A DNA stretch of 64,000 bases from Peptococcaceae bacterium UBA3937 (GTDB taxonomy: Bacteria > Bacillota > Peptococcia > DRI-13 > DTU073). The translations under genes and the position numbers were made by a program. The stretch lies in contig DGEB01000015.1 of the NCBI GenBank assembly GCA_002385735.1, positions 1-64,000 of the forward strand, written 5' to 3'. The notes under the pieces were generated by a model. That model saw only the letters and a program-made list of their open reading frames with translations. It was not told the DNA's origin and ran no database searches. This document shows positions 9,981-18,386 of the stretch, piece after piece; the first letter of the stretch is position 1, and each line of letters starts with the position of its first letter.

Positions 9981-10844
9981 TTGAGAAATGGGGTTGAAAG
10001 GTTGATGGAGCGGGTTCCTTTTAAAGTTCAAATTATCACTTCTATTTTTGTTGCCGTGCTCCTTTTTTGGGGCGGAGCAAAATATCAGGAGCTGCGGTTA
10101 CAGAGTCTGCATAGTCAGACCGGGTTTATTGGCGCCTCCACCACCCCGGGTTTCTTAACCGACGGTGGGCAGGGGAACTTGGATAAGGCTGATCCGGAGC
10201 AGGAGGCGGCGGAGCCCAACCCCTCCCGGCAGTTGTTTATCCATGTGGTGGGCGCGGTAGAGAAACCAGGTGTGTACCAGTTTGAGGAAGGGGAGCGGGT
10301 TAATGAGGCAATTCGGCAGGCGGTCCCCCTTCCCGAAGCTGATTTAAGCCAATTGAATCTGGCTTTGCCACTTCAGGACGGGAAACAAATCGATGTGCCC
10401 TTTCAGTTAACGGAAGGGGCAAGTGGCAGTGGGAACCAAGGTGATTCCCGCACCACTGTGGCCAAGAAAAGCACAAAGCAGCGTGCTGCAGGGCACACTT
10501 CCGGGCAAACTTCAGCGCAAAATACCGCTTTATCTTCTGCTTCCGGACAAGGGGCTATTTCTTCCACCTCGGCCGATGGCTTTGGCCAGGTGACACCGGC
10601 GGATCAAATCGGGTTAATTGAATCTAATCCTCAAGCCCCCTCGACTCCCGGGGAAATCAATATTAATACAGCTTCGCAAGCCGAACTGGAGAGCCTGCAC
10701 GGGATTGGGCCGGCCCTGGCGCAACGGATTATTGCCTATCGCCAAAAGAAAGGGTCCTTTTCCACCGTCGAAGAGTTGCTCGAGGTTTCCGGGATCGGGC
10801 CGGCTACTTTAGCCAAGTTTAGAGAGCAGGTCACGGTGGAGTAG
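9981..10844 (+). CDS. comEA: Competence protein ComEA, DNA receptor
   Basis: Membrane-anchored double-stranded DNA receptor for transformation. In order: an N-terminal transmembrane helix (about 13-30), an SLBB domain (about 84-140, HVVGAVEKPGVYQFEEGERV), a long Ser/Thr/Gln-rich linker, and a C-terminal pair of helix-hairpin-helix motifs (INTASQAELESLHGIGPALAQ and LLEVSGIGPATLAKF) that bind DNA. The start is unclear: TTG 9981 lacks a good SD, and ATG 10005 has one very close. comEC follows 41 bp later. Confidence 0.93.
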   Translation: MRNGVERLMERVPFKVQIITSIFVAVLLFWGGAKYQELRLQSLHSQTGFIGASTTPGFLTDGGQGNLDKADPEQEAAEPNPSRQLFIHVVGAVEKPGVYQFEEGERVNEAIRQAVPLPEADLSQLNLALPLQDGKQIDVPFQLTEGASGSGNQGDSRTTVAKKSTKQRAAGHTSGQTSAQNTALSSASGQGAISSTSADGFGQVTPADQIGLIESNPQAPSTPGEININTASQAELESLHGIGPALAQRIIAYRQKKGSFSTVEELLEVSGIGPATLAKFREQVTVE

Positions 10845-10885
10845 ACATAGAAACGGCATAAAAAGAAGGAATAGGAAGAGTAGGG

Positions 10886-13360
10886 ATGGATCGTCCGCTA
10901 TTGACAGGATGCCTTATTTTTATCACCGGGATTATCTTGGCACGACTTTTTACATCGTGGGTAACGCTTTGGCTGGTGCTGGCCGGAGCGTCTTTTTTTG
11001 CTGCCCTGGTAAGTCTGTTTCTCCGAAAAAAAACGGAAAAAGAAAATCCGGAAGAGAAAAAAGCAGGGGAGAAGATCATCAATGAGATGTTCATCGTCGG
11101 GAAAGAAACGGAAGAAAGCAAAAAACCGGAAGAAAACGAGTTGGGAAGATGGCTTACCGGCTTTTTGCTTCTTTGCATCTTGTTCCTGGGCGGCTTATGG
11201 TATAGCCTGAGTCGTTATCCGGAGTGCTTCGTATCCCCGGAAACGGACGGCAAACAGGTGTACGGGGAAGGAACCATCACCACTTACCCTAAAGAAAATA
11301 CGTTCGGGGTGTCTTTTGAGCTGTCCCTTGACCGGATGGGTCAGCAAAGGGCCGATCGGAGGCCGTTAAACGATCATGACGGTGCAAAGCCCGTGGACAA
11401 GCCCTTGCTGAAACAAGTATTGATAAAAGGGCCGCCGGGGCTTGGAAGGATGCTTGCTCCCGGGGACAGAGTCTATTTTGAAGGGGTAATTGCTTTACCA
11501 AGGCAGGCTCGTAATCCCGGCGAGTTTAATTACCGGGAGTACCTGGCCAACCGGGGCGTCTTCCTCATCGTGAATTGCCAAAAAGGCGAACTTAGGCTTT
11601 TGGAAAAGGCAAGAGGGATTAGCGCTTTAGTTGCGGCGGGGAGAAAAAAGGTGGTCCAGCAGCTCGATTTCCTTTTGCCGCAACGGGAAAAAGGCCTGAT
11701 TTTAGGCACGCTTTTTGGCGATACCACCCTGATGGAAGAGGAAGAATGGGAGGCCTATCAACGGACCGGGGTCGTCCATCTTTTTTCCGTCTCCGGGCTG
11801 CATGTGGGAATCGTATTAGGGGTGGTCTGGTTCCTGCTCTCTTTTTGGAAGCCGAATCCTTTCGTGCGGCTCTGTTGCGGTTCGGTTGTCCTCTTCGGCT
11901 ACGTGCTGATGGTAGGATGGAATTCACCGGTTATCCGGGCGTCTTTGATGGCGGCACTGGCGATGCTGGCCCTGGCGCTGGGGCGGAAATATGACTTCTA
12001 TAATTCTTTGGGGGCCGCCGCCTGGGTGGTTTTATTGCTTTCCCCGGGCGAGTTGTTTCAGGCGGGGTTTCAGTTTTCTTTCGTCACTACGGCGGGGATG
12101 GTTTATTTAACCCCCTGGCTCCTCCGAAAAGGCTGTGGGAAGTTTCTCTCTCCGGCTTTAGCGGCCCATTTGGTCAGTGCTCCGATCAGTGCCTATCATT
12201 TTAATCAGCTTTCTTTAATCGCGCCGTTCGTCAATCTTTTTGCTGTGGCAGGGGGCAGTGTGGCCACGGTCCTTTCCTTTATGGCCACTTTATTCTCCTG
12301 CTTTTTACCCTGGCTGGCCGCGCCGCTTTTTGTCGTGGCCGGGGCCCTTCTTTATTGTTTAAGTGAGCTAATCATCTGGTGTGCCGACTTTAATGGGGCG
12401 AGCATCTGGGTGGTCGGTCCGTCCCCCCTCTTAATTTGTTTTCTCTATATGCTGCTTTGGTTTATCCCCATCTATCCTTATTACCGGTATATCCTGAGGG
12501 AGATTCCCTTCCAAATCAGGGTAGGGCTTCTGAGCATCATTGCCGCGTTGTTTTTGCTGGCCTGTTGGCCGGCGCCGAAAGGGTTGGAAGTGGTCTTTTT
12601 GGATGTGGGCCAGGGCGACAGCATTTTTATCAGAACACCCGGTGGGAAGATCGTTCTCGTAGACGGAGGAGGCACCCCTAATTCCACCTATTCGGTGGGA
12701 AAATCAATCCTGCTTCCTTTTTTGGCTCATTATGGGGTAAATAAAATTGATTACATGATTATGTCCCACAACCATGAGGACCACAGCGAAGGCTTATTGG
12801 AAATTTTGCCGTATTTTCGGGTAGGAACCTTTTGGCAACCGCCGGCGGAAAAGCAAAACGAAATGGAAGAGGCACTCCGAAAAAGATGTGCCGAAAAGCG
12901 GATTGCCCTGCGGCAACTGACCGCCGGGCAAAAACTAATGCTCGAGCCTGGTGTTTTCCTCGAAGTGCTGCATCCTGATGAAAAGACGCTTTTTACCGGT
13001 AACAACCGTTCTTTAGTGCTAAGGCTAAGTTATGGCCGCCATAGCTGGCTGTTCACCGGTGATATTGAAAAGGAAGCAGTGCAAAAGCTTTTGAGTCAGG
13101 AGCTTTCGCTCCGGGCGAGTGTTTTAAAAATCCCGCACCATGGCAGTAGTAGTTCTTACGATCCAGCTTTTTATCAACAAGTGCAACCAGGGGCCGTGGT
13201 AGTTTCCGTCGGCGAAAAGAACCTTTTCGGGCATCCTGCCCCGGAGGTTTGTGCATATTTTGAGAGCCGCGGCATTCCTGTTTACCTGACGAAGGAAAAA
13301 GGAGCGGTAATGGCCAGGAGTGACGGCGAGAAAATCGCCATCCGGACCTTTTTACCATAA
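10886..13360 (+). CDS. comEC: Competence protein ComEC, DNA uptake channel
   Basis: Polytopic membrane protein that passes single-stranded DNA across the membrane. The 824 residues hold N-terminal helices, a DUF4131/OB-type region, the competence channel domain (GLILGTLFGDTTLMEEE..., HLFSVSGLHVGIV), and a C-terminal metallo-beta-lactamase-like domain. That domain has FLDVGQGDSIFI and the metal motif HNHEDH (628-633), then IPHHGSSSSYD. A charged Lys/Glu-rich loop (about 48-88) between the first helices is longer than usual. The ATG follows SD GGAAGAG. Confidence 0.95.
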   Translation: MDRPLLTGCLIFITGIILARLFTSWVTLWLVLAGASFFAALVSLFLRKKTEKENPEEKKAGEKIINEMFIVGKETEESKKPEENELGRWLTGFLLLCILFLGGLWYSLSRYPECFVSPETDGKQVYGEGTITTYPKENTFGVSFELSLDRMGQQRADRRPLNDHDGAKPVDKPLLKQVLIKGPPGLGRMLAPGDRVYFEGVIALPRQARNPGEFNYREYLANRGVFLIVNCQKGELRLLEKARGISALVAAGRKKVVQQLDFLLPQREKGLILGTLFGDTTLMEEEEWEAYQRTGVVHLFSVSGLHVGIVLGVVWFLLSFWKPNPFVRLCCGSVVLFGYVLMVGWNSPVIRASLMAALAMLALALGRKYDFYNSLGAAAWVVLLLSPGELFQAGFQFSFVTTAGMVYLTPWLLRKGCGKFLSPALAAHLVSAPISAYHFNQLSLIAPFVNLFAVAGGSVATVLSFMATLFSCFLPWLAAPLFVVAGALLYCLSELIIWCADFNGASIWVVGPSPLLICFLYMLLWFIPIYPYYRYILREIPFQIRVGLLSIIAALFLLACWPAPKGLEVVFLDVGQGDSIFIRTPGGKIVLVDGGGTPNSTYSVGKSILLPFLAHYGVNKIDYMIMSHNHEDHSEGLLEILPYFRVGTFWQPPAEKQNEMEEALRKRCAEKRIALRQLTAGQKLMLEPGVFLEVLHPDEKTLFTGNNRSLVLRLSYGRHSWLFTGDIEKEAVQKLLSQELSLRASVLKIPHHGSSSSYDPAFYQQVQPGAVVVSVGEKNLFGHPAPEVCAYFESRGIPVYLTKEKGAVMARSDGEKIAIRTFLP

Positions 13361-13418
13361 AAAAATAATTATTTTTTCGCCGTAAATCGCTGCAGGGTTT
13401 CTGCAGGAAGGCAATTTT

Positions 13419-13447
13419 TTGAGCAAGACCAGTCGCCTTTTTATGAT
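13419..13447 (+). promoter_or_regulatory. Sigma-A-like promoter for the carboxypeptidase gene
   Basis: TTGAGC (13419-13424), a 17-bp spacer and TATGAT (13442-13447), about 50 bp before the ATG at 13501. Confidence 0.6.
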
Positions 13448-13500
13448 ATAATAAAAAAGGTATTGCAAATGACCGATGATTAGATAGGGTGAGGTACATA

Positions 13501-14712
13501 ATGGGGAAAAAGGGTGTTCTGATCGCGCTTGTTGTGATGCTTTTTTGCGGTAAGGGTCAGCCGGTTTGGGCCGTACCTTCCCTTGAGATAAATGGTAAAG
13601 CCGCTGTCCTGCTTGATGCCAATACGAAACAGGTTTTGTACGAGAAAAACAAGGATGAAAAGTTGCCCCCCGCCAGCATTACCAAGATTCTCACTGTGAT
13701 TATCGCGATTGAAAGCGGGAAGATGAATGATACGGTAACCGTCAGCGCCAATCCGCCTCTTTTGGATGGCACAAGGGTGTATCTGGAAGAAGGCGAAAAG
13801 GTAAAAGTAGGCAGACTGGCCATTGCGGCGCTGGTTCATTCCGCCAATGATGCGGCTTTGGCCATAGCGGAATATTTAGGGGGTACGGAGGAGAATTTTG
13901 CCCGCATTATGAACGAGAAGGCGCGGGAAATTGGGGCTCAAAACAGCAATTTTGTGAATGCCCACGGTCTTCATGCGGACGATCATTATACAACGGCCTA
14001 TGATATCGGTTTAATCGCTTGTTACGCCATGCAAAACGAGACCTTCCGGAAAATTGCCCAGATGAAAACATATGATTGGAACGGCCAGGCCTGGCAGACC
14101 AGACTGATTAATAAGAACCAGTTGTTGTGGTCTTATGACGGGTGTACCGGAATAAAAACCGGTTATACGAAGGAAGCAAAATGCACGATTGCGGCCTCCG
14201 CGGAGCGTGACCAGCGGTCCCTGATTGCCGTCTCTCTTGCGTGTGTGGGGAATAATTCCTGGACGGATGCCAAAACTTTACTGGATTACGGATTTAACAA
14301 TTTCCAAAACCTCGAAATAGCTAATCCTGAGCAGGTAGCCGCTCGCGTGCAGGTAGAGGAAGACAAGGAATTGCTTTTGGTGCCGGAGCGTGCGTTGGCC
14401 ATCTCTGTGCCGCAGGGATCCTATCAGAAAGTGGAATCGCGGGTAATGCTTGAGCCGTTTAACAAGCAGGTCAATAAGGGACAGGTTAGCGGGAAAATGG
14501 AGTTTTATTTAGATGGGGAGCGGGTAGGCGCAGTTAATTTAATCGCTCAGAATTCCCTAACCGTATCTTCCCGTTCCATTTTTGAGTACTTCCTTTTTGG
14601 GATCGCCGGAATCTATCTATGCCAGATTACCTGGCGCCTTTATCGACGGTATCGTCCCCGGAAAAGGGGGATGTTCAGTCGGGGGCGGCATTCGCGGGCA
14701 TTGTTCCGGTAG
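13501..14712 (+). CDS. D-alanyl-D-alanine carboxypeptidase (DacF/DacA-like)
   Basis: Low-molecular-weight penicillin-binding protein that trims the terminal D-Ala of peptidoglycan stem peptides. It has a signal peptide (1-25), the catalytic triad motifs SITK (Ser59-Lys62), SAN (114-116) and KTG (219-221), a PBP5 C-terminal beta domain, and a C-terminal membrane segment followed by an Arg-rich tail. ATG 13501 is preferred (SD AGGGTGAG, 13486-13493) over an in-frame GTG at 13489 that lies inside the SD. A sporulation role, as for DacF, is possible but not shown. Confidence 0.93.
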   Translation: MGKKGVLIALVVMLFCGKGQPVWAVPSLEINGKAAVLLDANTKQVLYEKNKDEKLPPASITKILTVIIAIESGKMNDTVTVSANPPLLDGTRVYLEEGEKVKVGRLAIAALVHSANDAALAIAEYLGGTEENFARIMNEKAREIGAQNSNFVNAHGLHADDHYTTAYDIGLIACYAMQNETFRKIAQMKTYDWNGQAWQTRLINKNQLLWSYDGCTGIKTGYTKEAKCTIAASAERDQRSLIAVSLACVGNNSWTDAKTLLDYGFNNFQNLEIANPEQVAARVQVEEDKELLLVPERALAISVPQGSYQKVESRVMLEPFNKQVNKGQVSGKMEFYLDGERVGAVNLIAQNSLTVSSRSIFEYFLFGIAGIYLCQITWRLYRRYRPRKRGMFSRGRHSRALFR

Positions 14713-14735
14713 AGTGAGGCGGAGGGTTTTCATTG

Positions 14736-15908
14736 ATGCAATACGAAAGAATTTTGAACAGCTTGAAACGGGGGGTTGTTGCTCCGGTTTATCTCCTTTA
14801 TGGGGAGGAGGAATACCTTCAGGAAAAAATAATTAACGCTTTTAAGGAGACTATCCTTACTCCTGAGATGGCGGCTTTCAACTGTGATGTGGTCGAAGGG
14901 GAAAAATACACGCCGGCGCAGTTGGTGGATCTGTCCAATACTTTACCTGCTTTTGCGGAGAAAAGGCTGGTGATTGTAAAGGATTTCCCCTTGCTCCAAG
15001 CCCGGAACAGCAAGGAGGAGGCCGAAGAGGAGGAAGCGGAAGCCATCGGTGCTGCTTCTCAGACCCCGGGAAGTAAAAGTTCATCGAACGAAAACGGTTT
15101 ATCCGTACAAAACGGTCGCCAGGGGGAACATGAGCAAAACGGAAAAAACAGGAGAAACGGGAAAAGCGATAAAAACCAGGAAGAGGCTAAAGTGTTACTT
15201 CAGTATTTAGAAAAACCTTCCCCGTCGACTTGCCTTGTTTTTTGGCAAAAAGGGAAGGTTAAAAAAAACACGAAACTCTATAAAGCGATTGCCGCGGCCG
15301 GACAGGCTTTGGAAATAGGGCAGCTCAAAGGGGCCAATTTAAGTAATTGGCTTCTTTCAGAAGCGAAAAAAAGGGGAAAGAGGCTGGAGCGCCCGGCGCT
15401 GGAATATATGATTATCAATTGCGGCAATCAGTTACGCCAGTTGTATAATGAGTTGGAGAAAGTGGCTATATATTGTGCCGACGCAGGCGCCATTACCTTG
15501 GATGCTGTGCGCCAAGTGGTCACCATCTCCAAAGAAGGTAATATGTTTAATTTTGTGGACAGCATTGGCTTAGGAAAAAGAGAGGCCGCCTTGCAGGAAC
15601 TCCGTAGCCTGCTTGCTAACGGGGAGCTTCCGGTCATGATTATTGCGATGATTGCCCGCCAGTTTAGGCTTTTGTTGCAGGTGAAAGAAGCCTTGCAAAA
15701 GGGTTGGACCGAAAAACAGATGGTTGCGGAGTTAAATCTGCATCCTTTTGTGGTCAGCAAAATGGCGCGGCAGGCCCGTAATTTTTCTATTGAGCGTTTG
15801 GAAAGGAACCTGGAACTGGTTTTGGAAGCCGATGTGGGGATGAAGACCGGCTTGAGGACGGATTTAGCCTTGGAAAAGCTGGTTTTTGATTTAATCCCTG
15901 CTCCTTAA
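14736..15908 (+). CDS. holA: DNA polymerase III delta subunit, with low-complexity insertion
   Basis: Clamp-loader subunit that opens the beta clamp. The N-terminus (PVYLLYGEEEYLQEKI) and C-terminal domain (NMFNFVDSIGLGKREAALQELRSLL...MIIAMIARQFRLLLQVKEAL) are typical. About 55 residues (nt 15006-15186) rich in Glu, Ser, Asn-Gly and Lys interrupt the N-terminal AAA-like domain, making it 390 residues rather than about 335. ATG 14736 lies 9 nt after SD GGAGGG; TTG 14733 is an alternative. B. subtilis has the same neighbours (comEC, holA, rpsT). Confidence 0.93.
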   Translation: MQYERILNSLKRGVVAPVYLLYGEEEYLQEKIINAFKETILTPEMAAFNCDVVEGEKYTPAQLVDLSNTLPAFAEKRLVIVKDFPLLQARNSKEEAEEEEAEAIGAASQTPGSKSSSNENGLSVQNGRQGEHEQNGKNRRNGKSDKNQEEAKVLLQYLEKPSPSTCLVFWQKGKVKKNTKLYKAIAAAGQALEIGQLKGANLSNWLLSEAKKRGKRLERPALEYMIINCGNQLRQLYNELEKVAIYCADAGAITLDAVRQVVTISKEGNMFNFVDSIGLGKREAALQELRSLLANGELPVMIIAMIARQFRLLLQVKEALQKGWTEKQMVAELNLHPFVVSKMARQARNFSIERLERNLELVLEADVGMKTGLRTDLALEKLVFDLIPAP

Positions 15909-15913
15909 CAAAG

Positions 15914-15965
15914 CAAAAATGCTTAAGTCCTTGGTAAAGCCAGGGCTTAAGCATTTTAATTTTTG
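15914..15965 (+). terminator. Bidirectional terminator between holA and rpsT
   Basis: A long near-perfect stem (AAAATGCTTAAGTCCTTGG pairs with CCAGGGCTTAAGCATTTT, around 15916-15955) has T-rich tails on both strands. It suits the convergent holA and rpsT. Confidence 0.88.
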
Positions 15966-16013
15966 GCGCCATTTTTCTCAAATTACGTTAATTGAGAGCA
16001 TTATCCAGTAACA

Positions 16014-16283
16014 TTAGCTGGCGACCGCGCGATTCAATTTCCGAGTTAAACGGGATTTTTTGCGAGCCGCTTTATTTTTCGAAATAACACCTTTGCCGGC
16101 AATCTTATCTACTAGTTTAATTACTTTGTGCAGCTTTTCCTTTGCCAGTTCCAGTTGACCTTCCTGGAGGGCAGTCTCGAAATTACGGATAGCTGTCTTA
16201 ATCATGGATTTATAAGCAGCATTCCTGATCGTACGAATGCGGGCGATCTGTGCTCTTTTTAATGCTGATTTGATGTTTGCCAA
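16014..16283 (-). CDS. rpsT: 30S ribosomal protein S20
   Basis: Small-subunit protein binding 16S rRNA. The sequence LANIKSALKRAQIARIRTIRN...GVISKNKAARKKSRLTRKLN is typical S20. The start must be TTG at 16283, right after the SD GGAGGTGA; the frame extends upstream to 16328 but those residues read through the SD. This gives 89 residues, the family length. It is transcribed opposite to its neighbours. Confidence 0.96.
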   Translation of the reverse strand: MANIKSALKRAQIARIRTIRNAAYKSMIKTAIRNFETALQEGQLELAKEKLHKVIKLVDKIAGKGVISKNKAARKKSRLTRKLNRAVAS

Positions 16284-16468
16284 TGTTAGCTCACCTCCTT
16301 CAAGTGTTTCCTGCTCACTCCTTATCACATAAACTAAATTTTATCATTGATATTGAAAAAAGGCAAGGAAAGATTAGGCTGGGGTGAACATATTTTTATC
16401 AATTTTTTGTATAAATAATTAAAAAAAAGCGTAAGATATAAGTAATCAACGAAAGGAAGGTGAAGGGT

Positions 16469-16798
16469 TTGTTAGGTCTTATCGTTCGATTCCTTATTTC
16501 TGCGCTTGTTTTATTGGTCGTAAGTTGGTTGGTGCCGGGTTTGTCGGTAGCCGGATTTACAGGCGCGATTATTGCTGCGGTGGTCATTGCTTTCCTGGGT
16601 TGGGTGGCGGAAAAACTGCTTGGGAAGAACGTCACCCCTCGGTCCCGCGGTTTGATTGGTTTCATCAGTGCAGCGGTAGTCATATACTTAGCTCAGTTTA
16701 TTGTTCCGCAGTCAATTGACGTCAATATCTTTGGCGCCTTGTTAGCATCTTTAATTATTGGGGTAATTGACGCTTTTGTCCCTACGGAAATAAGATAA
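16469..16798 (+). CDS. Small four-helix membrane protein (phage-holin-4-like family)
   Basis: A protein of about 109 residues with four hydrophobic helices. It resembles the widespread chromosomal 'phage holin family' proteins related to PF04020, whose function is unknown; it is not evidence of a prophage. TTG 16469 lies 6 nt after the SD AAGGAAGGTG; GTG 16460 is in frame but sits inside that SD. It occupies the place between rpsT and spoIIP where B. subtilis has gpr. Confidence 0.75.
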   Translation: MLGLIVRFLISALVLLVVSWLVPGLSVAGFTGAIIAAVVIAFLGWVAEKLLGKNVTPRSRGLIGFISAAVVIYLAQFIVPQSIDVNIFGALLASLIIGVIDAFVPTEIR

Positions 16799-16826
16799 GC
16801 AAAAATACAATTGCGGTTCTAAAAGC

Positions 16827-16868
16827 TACTCCCCATCACATATAAATTATGGGAAAGGATGGGGAGTA
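16827..16868 (+). promoter_or_regulatory. Inverted repeat masking the spoIIP translation start
   Basis: A perfect 11-bp inverted repeat, TACTCCCCATC (16827-16837) with GATGGGGAGTA (16858-16868), encloses a 20-nt loop. The SD AAAGGA (16854-16859) straddles loop and stem, and the spoIIP ATG begins at the last paired base. There is no T-run, so it is not a terminator. It should hinder translation of any transcript that starts upstream. Confidence 0.65.
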
Positions 16869-18031
16869 TGTTTTTCAGATACCGATTGCACAGAGTGCGG
16901 CTTTATTATTTTAATATCAACAAATTTTTTTTATTCTCCATTTTATTGTTCATGGGGAGTCTTTTGCTTGTTTTCCCTTTGCGGGGCAGTTGCTTGCAAC
17001 TGGCTTTTGCCGTGCTGGGGGGAATGGACGGGGATCCCACGGTAATTCTTAGCCAAGGGCTGACCGGGATTGAAACAGGCTATACTCGAGGCAATGCCGG
17101 CAATCCTGCGCCGGGAACTGCAACTGTAAGCCCAGCAGTTGCGAAAACACCGTCTGCTTGGTCCGTCGTAGTTACGCAGCTGATCAGGGACTTAACCGGT
17201 GTGGACACCACCGATGCGGTGGCCATCCTGTATCGTGAATTGAATGTGGGGCAAGCGGCAGGGACGAAGGAGGGTGTTTTCCACGCCTGGGGCGGCTTCC
17301 CATCGCGGGCGGCCTTTACTGTGCAGCCTGAAGAAGGGGGCGAAGAGGATTTTTATCTGCCGGAGCTCGAAGAAGATTTGGAAAAGTGGATCGTCATCCC
17401 GGAAGATGAGTTCCCGCCCGTCCAGTTGCATGGGGAACCCATGGTGTTGATTTACACCACCCATAACGCCGAATCCTATAAACCCAGCCAGGGCATGGCC
17501 AAACTGGAGGGAAAAAACGGCGGAGTGGCCGCGGTTAGCAGCACGTTCGCCAAAGCCCTCGAAAGTAAGCATGGCATTAAGACAATATACAGTGACGCCA
17601 TCCACGATTATCCTGATTTCACCAAGTCCTATCTTAATTCGATGAAAACCGTGAAAAAATACTTGCAGCAGTATCCGAGAATCCAGGCGGTCTTGGATAT
17701 TCACCGCGATGCCGGGTTGAAATCCCGCCGTGATACCCTGGTCAAAATCCAGGGCAAAGACTGTGCCAAAGTGATGATCGTGGTGGGAACCGAACACCCC
17801 CGTTACAAAGAGAATTTAGCCTTTGCCGAGCGCCTGGAGAAAAAGGCGAACGAGCTTTATCCCGGTTTAATCAAATGCGTACGGCTTTACAAGGATCGCC
17901 GCTATAATCAGAATTTACATACACGGGCTTTGCTTTTGGAATTCGGCAGTGATTTGAATAAAGAGGAAGAAGCGGCGGAAGCGGCCAAGCTTATGGCTGA
18001 TGTCCTGGCCGCTGTTTTGAAGCAGGAGTGA
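16868..18031 (+). CDS. spoIIP: Stage II sporulation protein P (peptidoglycan hydrolase)
   Basis: Membrane-anchored amidase/endopeptidase of the SpoIID-SpoIIM-SpoIIP complex that drives engulfment in sporulation. It has an N-terminal transmembrane segment, a variable linker, and the SpoIIP catalytic domain with IYTTHNAESY, LDIHRDA and LLLEFGS motifs carrying the zinc-binding His/Glu residues. ATG 16868 is preferred because the ATG at 16859 has no SD. Synteny with B. subtilis (rpsT, spoIIP, lepA) agrees. Confidence 0.94.
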   Translation: MFFRYRLHRVRLYYFNINKFFLFSILLFMGSLLLVFPLRGSCLQLAFAVLGGMDGDPTVILSQGLTGIETGYTRGNAGNPAPGTATVSPAVAKTPSAWSVVVTQLIRDLTGVDTTDAVAILYRELNVGQAAGTKEGVFHAWGGFPSRAAFTVQPEEGGEEDFYLPELEEDLEKWIVIPEDEFPPVQLHGEPMVLIYTTHNAESYKPSQGMAKLEGKNGGVAAVSSTFAKALESKHGIKTIYSDAIHDYPDFTKSYLNSMKTVKKYLQQYPRIQAVLDIHRDAGLKSRRDTLVKIQGKDCAKVMIVVGTEHPRYKENLAFAERLEKKANELYPGLIKCVRLYKDRRYNQNLHTRALLLEFGSDLNKEEEAAEAAKLMADVLAAVLKQE

Positions 18032-18123
18032 CCGACCGGTTCGATACCGCATAAAAATAGGAAAAGATAATGGTAATGATTAATAGATGTGTACGATGTT
18101 CGTGGTAAAGGTGGAAACAACTG

Positions 18124-18339
18124 ATGGGTTATTACGGAGTAAAACTGGCTTTGGTCATCATTTTAATTTTCGCCCTGACGATTTCGGGGCTTAGTGCCGT
18201 TTCCCACAAGATGCGGCAAATCACCCGGTACGAAGGACCGACCATTCTCGAAGCCTTTAAAGAAGGAATCAACCAGGGACTTTCCACAGGAAAAGCGACT
18301 ATGGACTATTTAATCGACAAAGCTAAAGTGATAAAATAA
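18124..18339 (+). CDS. Small membrane protein at the yqxA position
   Basis: A 71-residue protein with one N-terminal transmembrane helix (about 6-26) and a charged, helical remainder. The SD AAAGGTGG precedes the ATG. It lies between spoIIP and murJ; in B. subtilis the small membrane gene yqxA (DUF3679) follows spoIIP. Position suggests it may be a counterpart, but I cannot show sequence similarity. Its function is unknown, with an engulfment-related role possible by context only. Confidence 0.7.
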   Translation: MGYYGVKLALVIILIFALTISGLSAVSHKMRQITRYEGPTILEAFKEGINQGLSTGKATMDYLIDKAKVIK

Positions 18340-18386
18340 GGTAGCGAAAGTTATAAAGTAGTTGTAAAGAAAAGGGGTCAGTCCAG

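Noticed and set aside
13389-13420. Terminator after comEC (CTGCAG repeat followed by T6)
   Set aside because: The stem is only 6 bp, the T-run is displaced by about 8 nt, and the stretch overlaps the start of the next promoter.
16460-16798. A 'phage holin' as evidence of a prophage
   Set aside because: The protein belongs to a widespread chromosomal family, stands between rpsT and spoIIP in a housekeeping region, and no other phage gene is present.
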